64,000 nucleotides of DNA from Desmodesmus armatus (Eukaryota; Chlorophyta; Chlorophyceae; Sphaeropleales; Scenedesmaceae), in NCBI GenBank assembly GCA_007449985.2, contig VIIQ02000027.1, forward strand, positions 193,501-257,500, given 5' to 3'. The notes beneath the pieces were generated by a model. That model was not told the DNA's origin. It worked only from the letters and a program-made list of their open reading frames with translations, and did no database searches. Shown piece by piece: positions 10,935 through 23,633 of this stretch. Every line of letters begins with the position of its first letter. Position 1 is the stretch's first letter. Made by a program: the position numbers and the translations under genes.

Positions 10935-13900
10935 ATGATGCATGTCGAGCTTTCCCGTTTCTTCCGTCCTTCGCGAGCCAACAAACTTGAGAGCACTGTG
11001 TCTATAGAAGAGCGTAGGTATAACCCAAAGGAGAGGAAGGATATGCCTTTCTGGCGTCGCCACGCACGCCATGGGCTGCTTGCAGTCTGCCTGGTCGTCT
11101 GCCTGCTGCTCACCAGCCGTGTGTCAGCATCTACCAGCAGAGGGGCAACAGCACCTCCCAAGGAGCTGTATTCCTGCATAAACGACAATCAGCCAGACCA
11201 GCAGCTGACAACATACAAGGACTTTGCCTTCCAAAAGCCAGCCAGGTGAGTGCACAGCCTGTTCTTCGGGTGTGCAGTTGCTGTGCAGCGTGGTCGGCTC
11301 AGCACAGGCATACACGGATGTTACTCTGGGGTGTTGAATGCTTGATGCAGCCTTCTTCAAGCTATAACAACTGTTGAGCACAGTGCTGCACACTGCCAAG
11401 TCCTGCAGTTGAACAAGACACCTGTTGTCCCCGTGCTGCTGCAGGATGAAGCTGCACCATGCCTGGTGGTCAAGCAAGGACCCAGTTGTAAAAGTCACAA
11501 TTGTGACAGGACTCAACCCCAGCAGAGTCAACCAGCTGGAGACCCAGTGCAACAGCTACAAGGGTCCCATCAGTGCAGCAGTGTATGTTGTGCTGCACAA
11601 CCCTGACCCCAACGGCGGGTTGACAGCAGAGCACAACCAGCAGCTGGCAGAAGCAAAGGAGCAGCTGGATACGTTCCACAAACGGTGAGTGCACGGCGCA
11701 TGCTGCAGCCAAATCGGCCCCACAGCAAGCCATGCGCACAGGCTGGCTGTGCACCAGTGTTCATGTGCAAAAGGCTTCCACCCCATGTGCATGTGCAGCT
11801 GCCGCAGCTGCTTGAACAAGCTATCTTCCCTCACATGGTCCTTGGAGTGTTGGCTGGCTGCAGCAGCCTTGGACTAGCTGGAGAGCGTACCTTGCCCTGA
11901 CGGGCTCTTTGAAACACTCCCCAGCAGCGCATGTCAGCTGTCGCCCCAGTGCATGGGGCTGAGCCTGCGTTCCTACTGGTGTGCTGCGCTGTGTGCTGGC
12001 CCTGTGCAGAATGGAAGCCCTGGACAACTGTCAACTAGACATTCTTTTGCTGTATGAGGTCGTCTTGGACGAGGTCATGAAAGTCATGTTCCCCATCAAC
12101 AGCATGCGCAACTATGCATTGTTGCAAGCACGGACGCCGCTGGTGGCCATGGTGGATGTTGACCTCATCGTCAGCAATGCACTGCTGCAGTGGCTGCTGG
12201 ACAAGAAAAAGTGAGCTGGCTGCAGGCCACTGGGGTGTGACCTGGAATGGTGGTTGCAGATGGGGGGTGCATGCGGCTGAGTACTCAACCAAGCAGCAGC
12301 GGTGTAGGAAGGATGAGGGGTTGGAGTCCTGCCTGGCAGCATTGGTGTGTCAGCACGTGCAGTCGACCAGTGCCACAGAACCTGTCATGGTGCAAGCAGT
12401 AGCTGGCAGGTTATGTGTACATACGAAGGCATCCCTGCATGTTGCACAGCAGCAGGATGATCAGGCCCCAGCACACATGTGCACTGCATGGCATCCATGC
12501 AACAGCAGGCAGCCTCTGTTATGCCAAGTGGGACATGGCTCTGGGTTTGCAGCCGGGTGCATCAGCACAAGCTGTGCAGGTGCCCACTGCAGCACTCTGG
12601 GGCAGAGCTGCTGTCAGAAGGGCCGCCGATGCAGTGTTCAGATGCTGTGTGAACCCTGCCGAGCTGCAAGGTGCATTCCCGCACCTTTCGCAAGCTGGCC
12701 CTTCCAGCACTGCTAACATGCTGTGCCGCCCCTTGTACTGCCCTGCCGGCTGATGCTGCATCTGCTTTGTGCTGCAGCTATGCCCAGCTGCGGGAAATGA
12801 CCAACAGCAACACAGTGGTGGTGCTGCCGGCATTTGAGACAGCGCCCCAGAAAAACATGACGCTAGCGCATCAGCTGGCTGACACCGCAGCCCTGATGAA
12901 CAAGGGCCAACTGGGGCGGCTGGTACAGAAGAAGCTGATATACCAGTTTGCGCTGTACCTGTTCCGACAGGTGGGTGGGTGGGTTGGTGGGTCCAGCACA
13001 GGAACTCATGCAGTTGCTTTGGAATTCCTGTTTCCTGCAACCTGGAAACCTGCAGGAGATGGGGATATGCAAGGCAGCTGCTAAGCCTCAGCTGTTGCAT
13101 CGGCAGCGGCAGTGGTGCTGTCAGCTTCTGGGGCTGTGCTTTTACACAACCAGACTCCGGGACAGCAACGCAAGAAGCAGGGGGCTTGCCAAGTGGCTAT
13201 AGACTGCTGGGCATGCTTGCAGTTACACAGGGCATGCTACTCTTGGTCAGCCACACCAGTCAGGCGGTCTGTCAAGCAAGCTGGGGGTGGCGGCTGCAAG
13301 GCCCCCTGCATGCTGCTGGTCACTCTACTCTCACACTTTTATGTGCCGTGCTGTAATATGCTGTGCTGTGCCATGTTGCGGTCTTTTGTGTCGTGCTGTA
13401 TCGTGCCCCACCCCGTCAAGCAGGGGCACAACTGCACAGACTACGCCAAGTGGTTCCAATCCCGTCAGCCGTACGATGTGCAGTACCACGATGGCTACGA
13501 GCCGTGGTTTATCATCGACAGGTTCCGCAACCCCTGGTACGACGTTTCGTTCAGGGGCTACGGCTGGAATAAGGTGTCGCATGTGCTGAACATCTTCTAC
13601 AAAAAGTGAGTCAGGCGCATGGGAGGGGCTTTCTGGGGTGCAGGTCATGCGTAGGGGCCTGTAGGGTGCAGTTGTTGGGTCCTGGTGTGTTGGATCAGTC
13701 AGTTTGCAGCATGAGTGCAGTCTGTCTGCATCTGCTGAGCAGGCCGTGTCCTGCATGCGAGGTGATTCCGTTGCAGCAGGCACGCCTTTGCTTTGATGCT
13801 TGCGTTGTGGTCACAGACAATACACGTCTGACTAACAGCAGGTGACTGACGTTTTGTGCCTGTGCCTGTGCATGTGTGTGTGCTTGTGCTGTTTCAGGTA

Positions 13901-14255
13901 CAAGTTCATTGCACACCCCACTGGCTTCATCGTGCACCGGCAGCATTCCCGCAGCAATGCAGACAAGATGTACCAGGCGCAGAAGCGGGACTATGAGCGG
14001 GACATGAAGCTTCGCAAAATCACGCCGGAGCGGCCGAACAACAACCTTGCGGGCCTCACGCACAGGTTCAGGGACAAGGTGCAGGCAGAGATGGCAGCCG
14101 GGAACTACACGGGGCTGCTGGATGACGGCATCCGACAGTGTGTCAAGGCGCTACCGTGGTGGAACGAGGGGGACCCAGCGTTGCATGTGCGGCAGCGGAG
14201 CCGCTCGAGGTCGCTCTTGTGGCAGTGGCTAGGCGGCAGGTTTGGTCGTTTGTAG
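10935..14255 (+). CDS. LARGE/B4GAT-type glycosyltransferase (GT49 family)
   Basis: Six exons join in phase: 10935-11245, 11445-11684, 12010-12210, 12778-12970, 13424-13605 and 13898-14255 (494 residues). An N-terminal hydrophobic segment (about residues 46-62, HGLLAVCLVVCLLLTS) after basic residues gives a type II Golgi anchor; an alternative start at 11043 keeps it. The catalytic region shows VKVTIVTGLN (exon 2), the metal-binding DxD as DVD (residues 233-235, exon 3), VVVLPAFE (exon 4), GHNCTDYAKW and WYDVSFRGYGWNKVSH (exon 5), and a terminal segment with FIVHRQHS (exon 6). These follow the order of the glycosyl-transferase domain of animal LARGE and B4GAT1, which add xylose/glucuronate to matriglycan. 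The family match is strong; the algal acceptor and sugar donor are unknown. Confidence 0.9.
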
Positions 14256-15275
14256 CAGGGGGAGTGAGGAGCGTGCGTGTGTTTTGTAGGTGTGTATGGT
14301 GTGGTGTTGTGTTTGTTGGCCTAGCTAGGGCTGTGTCTCAGGTGACAGTCCGGTCGGTGTTGCTGCGGATGGCAAGCACTTTCTGGAGTTGGCATCTGCT
14401 GGCACGCGCAGGGGCTGTGTGCGTATGTCTGTTGGGCTGCCACGGCAGTGTTCGAATCATGCAGGATCTGTTTGAGAGGGTTGAGTGCAGTCAGTTGTGT
14501 ATTACGGACTCTGGGGATGTAGGCAGGGGTGTGTGGTGGGACCACGCATAACGCATGGCTGCCATGCTGCCTGCTGATGTTGCATGGCAGGGGTTGTGGT
14601 TGGTTCCAGTGAGCTTGGCAGGCACAGATGATACATGGCGGTGCTGGCTTTTTGGCATCTCATGTTGCAGACAGCCGGTGGCTTGCACCGCTGAGTCACT
14701 GCTTGATGACGTGTGGTGCTTTTCAACATGGCCAGGTTTTGAACCCTCCCTTTCTGTCTGCATGCTTTCTGTGCTCAAAGCAGCGTCCCAGCAGGGCAGT
14801 AACGACATGCTGCATGTGTTTTGTGCTTGGAGCTGTGCTGTCTGGGGTGTGAGTGCTTACACTCAGATCCACCCGCCCTCCACACCTCAGATGGTCTCAA
14901 TAACTGGGGGAACCCTGAATGCCGCAGCTGCCCCTCAGCATCTGCAAAGCGGTCTGGGCTGGCATGCACTAGTGCTTGGGACGTGATCTTACCTTTGAAG
15001 TTCTGTGACTGCTCATCAACACCACAAAACCCCGCCAAAACGTGCCTTGCAGCCTTGAAGTATAAGAACAGTCCAGGGGATCCGAACAGACCCTTGTGCA
15101 GTATCTGCCAGGGTTAAACGTGGAGCTGCTCAGCTCAGCAGCACCTGCAGGGACAAGGGAATGTTATCCCACTAAAGGATAGTTGCTCCGGCCGAGTGTT
15201 GACCCTGCAGTCACCAGTACAGGTCTGTGAGGAGGGGACATCGTGGTCAACTGCATTGCAGCATGGCTTGCATTT

Positions 15276-15289
15276 CAGAGAGAAAAAGA

Positions 15290-15330
<41 letters not shown>
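15276..15330. repeat. (GA)n microsatellite
   Basis: Alternating GA runs for about 50 bases, with AAAAAG and GTGAG interruptions at its left side. Confidence 0.95.
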
Positions 15331-15332
<2 letters not shown>

Positions 15333-15549
15333 AGCCTGAAGAGAACAGCCAGGGCACCACGTACATTGTTCCTCCCAAGCTGCTCCCAGCAAGGTGATGG
15401 AGCGCATGCGCATGCAATCACAGTCTTGACTGAAGTGCGGGTATGCTGATGCTTGATCAGGTAAAGGCCCACCCCTGGCCTGCCAGCTGTCGGTTTGTCG
15501 GCTGCTAGCCTGCAAGAGGCTGCCGGGCGCTGCGCTTGGTATGTGACTT

Positions 15550-15594
15550 GCATTGTGGCATGTTGCCGCAATGGCATTGTGGCATGTTGCCGCA
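15550..15594. repeat. Two direct copies of a 21-base word
   Basis: GCATTGTGGCATGTTGCCGC occurs at 15550 and again at 15574, separated by three bases. No coding role is evident. Confidence 0.85.
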
Positions 15595-17260
15595 TGGCAT
15601 GCATCAGGATGTTTTTGCTTTTTGTTACATGTCGAACATGCCAGCTCAGCCACATGCGGGACTGGAACTTGAAATTGCCAGCTGCTGTGCCCTATGGCAC
15701 ACAGTACTGTCAGCTCAACGCTGTGTACAGTGTGCCGTGGGGCATTTTGTCTGCTTCACAGGGGCATCACCTACGCTACAATCTGTAACCTGATTGAAAA
15801 CAATCCGTAGTTTGGTTGAAACAAATACGCCCGATAGCAACCAACCTCCACAGCTGCCTTGCCGGTACTACCTCAACAGCAGGTGGACCTTGATCTGCAT
15901 ACGTGCATTCAGACCCTCCCTGAGGACACCAGCATTCGCTCAAGATGCCTGCATCAACATTGCAGTACCATTGCACAAGGTAGGTGCAGACAGCCACTTT
16001 GGCAGCACCCCACAACCACATGCAACAACACCTGCACTTGCTGCAACGTGAAAAGCCAGCACACATGCGTGCATGCATGCACTATCAGCCTGCCAACGCA
16101 TCAGCAGACAGCATCCAATGCCAAAAGGAGAGCAGCCACACTAAACCCAGCAACACATGTGTCAATCAAGCAGCTGCAAGTCAGAAGTCACAAGTTTGCA
16201 GAACAGGGAACAAAGCATTCAAAGACAAGGCAATTGCGCACGCTGCTTGATGTACAGACACACCAGTCCTATAAACAGACAGGCTGCCGAGGTCCTGCTG
16301 CCCCCACGGCTACCACAGAGACTGTCAGCCCTACAAACCATCAAAGCAAAGCACGCAGCATGCACCGCTGCCCTGACGGGCGCATTGCGCAGCAGCACAC
16401 ACTCACAAACCACCCTCGCTCTATCAAAGCCACCCTCAGTAGCCTGCACCAAGACACCAGATGGCACAACCAGCAGGCGCCTCTGGCAGTGAGGCACAAC
16501 ACACCAGCCCCACCCCTACACTGGCTGCCCACAGGCCAGACCAGATACTTCCGAAGGCATCAACATATATACTGCAGACGAACCATGCGTGCATTACCGT
16601 ATGTCAGCACAGCACCCCTGCAGGCACCGACATAAGCTTGCACCCCTGCAAGCCACATCCCTGCAGGCGCGCACCCTGCCGCGATACCAAAGGGCTGACA
16701 GACTGGTTATTTGTAGGCACACGAATTCGAAATGCTGCCTGAAACAAAGCGCAGGCCAAGCCAGAGCCTCAGTTGTTGCTGCACAGGAGGATGGGGCGGC
16801 AGCTGCCACTTGAGGGCACATGACAGCCCTTGCACATGTACACTTCAGCAACAAAAGGCTAGCTGCCGGGACGCATCCTGCAGATTGCCCTGTACAAGCA
16901 ACAGACTCAGAACCACCCTGGCAGCATGCATGACGCCCCAACACCGCACCAGGGCAAACAGGAGGACGCACACACACCGGCACTACTGCCCAAGACGGCT
17001 CAAGGAATCAACCCACCGTAGCCCCAAGGGATCAGGCACGTTACCATGTGTCCCGTCAACATCACGTGCATCACACACTGCAACAACACGCCGACTGACA
17101 CAACCCACACACGCAACAGACACGCGCATAGTGTAGACTGTGGCTTGCGCCATCAGGGGGTCAGGCCAATCGGTGTGGTGCTCCTCAGGTGTGTGCTACC
17201 AGGCTACTCTGTTCCAGCACAAAGGACCTGACAAGAAGACGCCTCGACCAGCCTCGCACC

Positions 17261-20200
17261 CTAGCCCTTGACAGTGCCGGCAGCAGCGCCAGCCTTGTCT
17301 GCCCGGAAGGCCAGGTCGTTGGTCGGACTGCCACTGGACGACGCACCCCCAGCGCCAGCAAGCTGCTGCTGCTGGTCCTCCCCGGCTGCAGCACCCCCAG
17401 CACCTCCTGCAGCCCCTGGGGTCCCCACACGCTTGCCTGCAGGAGCACCGGCTGCAGCAGCTGCTGCATCGTCAGCGCCAGGCGCTGTGCGAGGAGCGTC
17501 GTGGTTGGGGCTCGACCGACCCACGAACAACCCCGCGCCAGACCCCGCCTGCGGCGACGGAGAGTCCGCCAGCTGCATCGGCGCAACGCTGCAGGGGTCC
17601 GCCGCAGGTGCGGGTCCTGAAACCGCCGCCTGCCCCTCCTGCTGCTGCTTCGTAGGGCTGCCTGAGCTGGCTCCCTGCTGCGCGTCAGCCTCCGCCGCAG
17701 GCCCTGGCTGCTGCTGCGGCTGCTTGGCCCCTGCCGCCTCTGCCTCACCCTCTGCTGAGGCAGCCCCGGGCTTGGACCCCGCATCGCTGCCGGCCCTGCT
17801 GCGGTCCCCGGCAGCGCTGCTGCGCGCCTGGGCCACATCCGCAAGCATCTCAAGCCCCGCTGCGGCCCACGCCACCTCATCCCGCCCGCCCTCGCCCTCA
17901 CCCTCCTCCCAGTCCCCGTCCGACCCGCCCGTGGCCTTGCTCTTGCTGCCGCCAGTGCGCTTGCTGGTAGGCGCCGCACTGGAGCCGCCGCCCTGTCCCA
18001 CGCCCTCACCCTCGCCGGCAGCAGCAGCTGCCGCACCGCCGGTGAGGTCGCTTGGGTTCGGCATCATCGCGCCTGTGGGAGACACCATGCCGTACTGCGC
18101 GTACTGCCCCATCATGGCAGGGTTGAAGCTGCCGTCAGGGTTGTAGCCGCCCATTGCCATGGCCATGTAGGGATCCATGTTGCCCATCATGGGCCAGTAG
18201 CCGCCGGCGGCTGCGGCGGCTGCTGCCCCCGAGGTGTCTTCCATGTCGCCGACTTGGCTGAAGCTGCCGCGGCCTCGCTTCATGGCCGACTGCTGCTGGC
18301 TGCTGTAGCCGGCGGAGGCCATCTCCTCCTCACCACGCTTGCGGCGGCGGGCGTTGTGACGCAGCAACCTGCAGCAGCATCAGCACACCGCACACATACA
18401 CACTGTGATCAGAACCTGTTGATGCTGAGCATGCAGTAGAGTGGTGGCTCCTTGCACTCCATGTGTCAATACAGGCGTGTGTTGATCAGCAGGGGCAGGC
18501 GCTTTGGACATGCTGAAAGAGAACAGCAGCAAGAATAAAAGCAAATCAGCATGTGTATCGCTTTGCCCAGCCCCTCAAGACCGTCCACACCCACCTGGCC
18601 CTGCAGCTGCGCTTGGCGCCGTCAAAGTCCTGCAGAGGGTGGAAGCGCCCACACTGCTGGCAGAAGCGCTGGTGCACGCCATCACGGATGATGCTGCTGA
18701 CCTGCAGGAGCACAGCACAGCACAGCACGAAACAGCACACGTTGATCCAACAGCACAGCACCTCCCTATGGTAGCTATGCAGCACACACGTGCACCTGCA
18801 TACACCCTCTGACAGCTGCATGCTGCCAGCCATACACTGTGTGTCAACCACTGTCCACAAGTCAGGGTCAGTGCACCCCCAACATGCATGCTGCAGCGGG
18901 GATGTCTCGACTAGACTGTATGCACACGATGGCACAACTCTGGATGGTTGCTGCATTGGCTGGTTCCACTCCCTGTGTCTATACACAACTCATGTGCCAA
19001 CACACCAAAAACAAGACACTGACCTTGAGGTGGTACTCGCAGATCTTGTAGCGCAGGTGGTAGTCCCTCAGGCCCCGCAGGTCCGCATTGCACCCGTCCA
19101 CCTGGCACACGCCCTTGGCATGGTTGCGCCCGCTGCTCATGTAGCCCGGCATCATACCCATCATCCCAGGGCCCATCATGCCCCCCATCCCATCATGGCC
19201 ATGCTTGGCACAAAGGCACCAGGCATGCCGCCCATGCCCATACCACCCATGCCCATGCCGCCCATCTGAGCCATGTTCATCTGCGCCATACCCCCGCTCC
19301 AGCTGCCCATCTTGCCGGGGGAGTTGGGCACATCTGCACCGCTGGCGCTGCCGTCAGCAGCTCCGGCAGGTGCAGCGGCGCCGCCGTTGGCGTACATCGC
19401 CGCGTACTGCTGCGCATCCATCTGGCCCGCCGCCGCCATGGCTGCTGGGTCGAGCCCTGCTGCAGCCGCTGCTGCAGCAGCTGCTGCCGCCATGTCCGGT
19501 GCTGCCCCGCCTGCTCCTCCAAACATGCCGGACTCCAGGGGCCCCGTGAGGGCTTTGCTGGTGGGGGTGGGCTGGCCTGACAGAGGGTCAAAGCTGCTGA
19601 GAGTGCCCTGGGGAGCTGCACTAGTGTTGTGGGCGGAGGACACGCCCTGCTCCTGCTTGACCGCTGCACCGACATCAACCAGCAGCGCACTGCCGCCGCT
19701 CGCCCCGCCCGCGCCTGCCGCTGCGTCAGCGCTTGCCGGCCGTTGGCTGCCAGTGGCTGCCTGCTGCTGCTGGGAGCCGTCCTTCGCAGCACCAGCGTCA
19801 CCGCTGCCTGCCTGCTCGGTCCTGCTGGTGGGGTCGCCACCCCCTTGGCTTGACGGCCCCCGCCGATGGTCACCCTGCGTGGCTGCTGCCTGCAGCAGCG
19901 TGGCGACGGCACCCATGCCGCCCACGCCCTGGGGGTCTGAGGAGTCTATGAGCTCCTTCACGCTGAGGGTTGGGGGGATGGGCACGATCTTGAGGCACGC
20001 GTCAAACACTGATGAGCGGGAGGGCTCGCTGAGCGTCCACTTCCACGCTGCCCTGAACAGCTCCTCCTCAGAAGCACCCTTGGTGTCCTGCATACACGAA
20101 CACACGCATGCACGTGACCGTTGAGTGTGCACACCAGGCGTCAGAACAGCAATTACACTATCTGTGTGTGTGGAATTGTCATTGCACTGCATTTGGAAAG

Positions 20201-21927
20201 CTTATGCTGGGTGGTCAACTGCTGATGAAGTGTCTGGAGAGCTCTGAACCATGATGCAAGCCGTACTGGCTTCAAAGCAGCAGTCCATGCGCTATGTAGC
20301 AGCCTCACTGCAGCTTTGGGTAGCTGCCCTCACCTGCATGTGTGTGAGGATGCGCTTCAGTGTGTCAAAGCCAGCCCCTGCGAAATCCTTGGTGCCAGCC
20401 ACTGTGCTGAACCTGCAAGGGTTGGTGGGAATGCCAGCGAGCGACGAGCGGCAACTTGGTATAATTGACTCATCAAGCTACAGGACAGCATGCACATCAA
20501 CACCACTGCTCACTGTAGTGTTGCTGGCAACTGCAGGCCCTGACAACTGCAGCATGGATCAATCAGGTCACAACAAGTCGCTGCCTCGACCTTTTCGCTG
20601 CCATGCAAACATCACATGAGAGCACAGCACAGCACACAGCACGACAGCGCAGCGCGTGCCGCCCTCCTTACTTGTCATGGATGACAGTCAGGCAGCTGCT
20701 GGCCAGGTCTGACAGCTTGAATTGCAGGGCATGGCCCAGGATTGTGCTGGCAGTGTTGACTGACAGCGCCTCCCGCACAAAGCTGTTGGCTGCGGATGAG
20801 AGGCTGGGGACGTCCAGCCTGTTGGCTGCATCCATCACTGCCACTGCACTGGGGAAGGTCAGGTTGCACTGGCCAGAGTAGAAGAACTCGATGATGGCCT
20901 GCAGAGCATCGCTGTCAACGCCCCACACTGGGAGCTCCTCATTTGCGAGGTTGCCTGGGTGGCAGGAAAGACAGGGACGTGGGTCACATGCTTGGAAAAT
21001 GAAGGGTTTGAGCAGGACGGCTGCTTCGCTTTTGCTGGATATATGTGTGTGCATGGAGAATGGGGTCGACTGCTGCTGCTGATGTGGGGTGGGAAGACCC
21101 AGCTGCATCTGCCACATTTCAACTGCAGAGGTATGAACCACATCAAACCCAATAAGCTGCTGCTGATGCCGGCTGACTGGTCTGCGTGCTGCGGTTCCAG
21201 GGGGTGCGCACCTTGTTCCAACATGTTGGCAAAGCGCTTGCTGCCAGCAGACAGGACCACTTGGTGGCACAGCAGCTTCCTGCCATCTGGCCCGATGACT
21301 GTGATATCTGAGAAAAGTGGCTTGTTGAAGTATTTGCTGAGCGAGGTTTGAAGCAGGCGCGTGTGGTCCACGAACAGGAAAGGCTGCAGCGCAGACGTAG
21401 CAGATGCAGGCATGAGGTCATGTGGCTGCTGCTGCGGCAATTTTTGTGCAGAAAGCCAGCCTCTTGGTGCAAGGAAAGATGCAGAAGTATACGTCTGGGG
21501 TCTGGGCACCCAGCGCACCGACGTCCTGGGTGCCTGTGTGCACTGCTGCAGTGGGTGTCTCCTGCACTGCTGTTGTACAAGTGGCTGGAACCCATGCTGC
21601 TGCCAGCGTGACCGCAAGCCCTCACGAACTCGAATAAGCCGCCCGTGACCAAAACAATAAGGCTGGCCCAGAACGGCGCTGAGCATTTTGTCCTGCCTCC
21701 TGCCCGATGCATGAAGGACTGCAGGACGGGATCCGTGCCCGACGGGCTGGAGGGCACATCAATTCATGCATCTAATGTCGTTTATCCCTTTCGTTGTGAA
21801 CCAACGTCAATAGCCCTTTCCTGAGGACTATCTGCTCTTTCGGCTCTCCCCAGCCCGCGCGCACTCAGCAGCACACCCCGCTCACCTTGACGTCTGTGGA
21901 AAGGTCCGTGTCTTCAAGTGACGCCAT
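17261..21927 (-). CDS. BTB-BACK-SBP fusion transcription factor (one-base break in exon 5)
   Basis: Seven exons on the minus strand: 21927-21886, 21383-21212, 20954-20672, 20412-20334, 20087-19024, 18701-18595 and 18368-17261, about 951 residues. Exons 2-3 encode a BTB/POZ domain (LFSDITVIGPDGRKLLCHQV; FFYSGQCNLTFPSAVAVMDA) and exons 3-5 a BACK domain ending near SVKELIDSSD. A long Ala/Gly/Met linker follows. The SBP domain spans exons 5-7: first zinc site C-x4-C...C-x2-H in CQVDGCNAD...KICEYH, second site CQQCGRFH...KRSC, then the basic signal RLLRHNARRRKR. The C-terminus is disordered. Exon 5 lacks one base near 19176-19190, within a G-run; phase 0 at both of its ends demands one extra base. 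SBP proteins bind GTAC-core DNA; BTB-BACK usually mediates dimerisation or CUL3 recruitment. Partner and targets are unknown. Confidence 0.85.
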
Positions 21928-23633
21928 CTGGTGAGAGTGTGCTGGTTCTGCTGGGAGGGCAGCAGCTGCTGATGCTAGGTGGCGTGCATAGGAGAGGAAA
22001 ACTGGGCGTCCAAGAGGATTGTTGTCGCGTGAGAATTGCAAATTGAATGGCGTCCTGCTTGGAGCACTACGTCCTTGTCCTGGACGGGTACTGCGTGTAT
22101 AGAACCCTCATATGTCATAGGCTCAAGGCACATGTCGTGGGGGTTGCTTGGTTTTACTGAGCGTAACAGTGATTCTGAAGCCAACAGCACGTCGCAAGCC
22201 CCCTGCCAGAGGCCGAACCAAGCAGTTTGCAAACCTGCGGGGGGAGGGGGCCCCCATGTGGCCACAGTGAGGCTCAGGGAGGGAGGGTGTTTCGGCTGCC
22301 AACCAGTCCACGTACATTTTCAATGCCTACAGCCATACATCAGCAGCTTTCCTGCCACACAGGCACCCAACAGAGCCCAGCAAGTCCCATGCATGGCGCA
22401 CATGTGTGTTGCCAGGTGCAAGCAACGCGCAGTGTGCCGCCAGCAAGGTGTTGGCAAAGCGTGTGTCATACAGGGCCATCTACTGCGCAAACGACGGTAT
22501 GCATGTGTGGCAGAGCTGCAGAACTGCAACCTCCACAGGAGCCAGAAGATCCAACATAAGGAGGTCTCCTTACCTGCCGCTGGGCAAGGCATTGGTGAAG
22601 CCGTATGAACCTGTATGCAGCTCTTGGACACTGTCCAATGTGTCCTCTGCTGCTGGGGTAAAACCAGTCTGCACAAGAGTGTGAATACACCACAGCACAG
22701 CTGCTTTGTGCTTGAAAGATGCTTACGCATGCATGAGTGCTTCGCTCAACTGCAGTATTCCAACCACTGTTGGTGTCTCAAAGTGGCATGGTCACAGCAT
22801 GCATTAATCAGAAATGTGTTCTCCGCAGCTTGTTCAAACAGCAGATTCATACGCACTGTGCTTCAGTGCACAATGCAGAATGCCAAGGCTCGTTGCATTG
22901 TATTGGTAGTTCCAAGGCAACAAAACTACTACTATTGAGAGGAGGTCCACTGAACTGAGGGCACGGTCCACTTGCGACCAGATGGGTGTAAGCTTGTCAG
23001 GCAAGGCCTGTGTAGTTACTGTGGCACATGTGGGGCATTTCGAAACAACAAAACAGCCAGTAGTTGCACACAGCCAGCATCATCACCACAGTAGCATGAG
23101 CCCCCCAGGCCAGCATCACACACTGAGGGGATAGAAAGGCCCGGCAAGGCCTGCCGCCAGCAGTGGTGCACTGGCTGTGTGGGGCTCGTCCCTCCCGCAT
23201 CACACGGTGCATCCCGTCACACATGCCCCACGAACAGACATGACAAGCCCGAACGTTGAACGGCGGCCAATTCACCACCCAATGCCTCCTTATGACATGC
23301 AACTGTATGCTAAGATGCACGGACAAACAACAACAAGACCCAAGTGTAGGCACGCTGCAGATATTGTACACCTTTCACACCACACGAGCGGCAAAAGTCG
23401 CTGCTGATCCGGTCAAGATGTTGAACCCACACAATGGAAAGCATACACAGCCCCTGCGACGCGGCAACACACCCCGAGTCCTGGGTGAGCTGCTCGGCCA
23501 GCAACTGTCCACCCCACCAGGCACATGCATTGCCTTCACACACACTGTGACTGTCACAGTGTCAGCACAGTGCTGAAAGGCAAGCAGCTGCAGCACCAGC
23601 TGCATGAGATCTACTGACAGCAACCGCCGGCTG
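21928..23633. other. Intergenic region, 1.7 kb, no gene recognised
   Basis: It should contain the promoter and 5' UTR of the BTB-SBP gene (right of 21927) and the 3' UTR of the dehydrogenase gene. Open frames here are short and have no recognisable domain. A short ACTACTACTATT stretch lies near 22923. Confidence 0.5.

Larger units (their letters stand above)
14256..17260. other. Convergent intergenic region, 3 kb, no gene recognised
   Basis: It lies between the 3' ends of the glycosyltransferase (+) and the SBP-type factor (-), so it should hold two 3' UTRs. It contains a (GA)n tract at 15276-15330 and a 21-base direct repeat at 15550-15594. The open plus-strand frame at 15859-16635 is CA-rich, with no domain or Kozak context, and is not accepted as a gene. 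Confidence 0.5.

Noticed and set aside
15859..16635. 258-codon plus-strand open frame
   Set aside because: CA-rich, with no hydrophobic core, domain, or splice partner; it lies in the 3' flank of the SBP-type gene.
19024..21927. Two separate genes, a BTB protein and an SBP protein
   Set aside because: There is no gap between them, the exon is continuous, and the exon phases at both ends fit one gene if a single base is missing.
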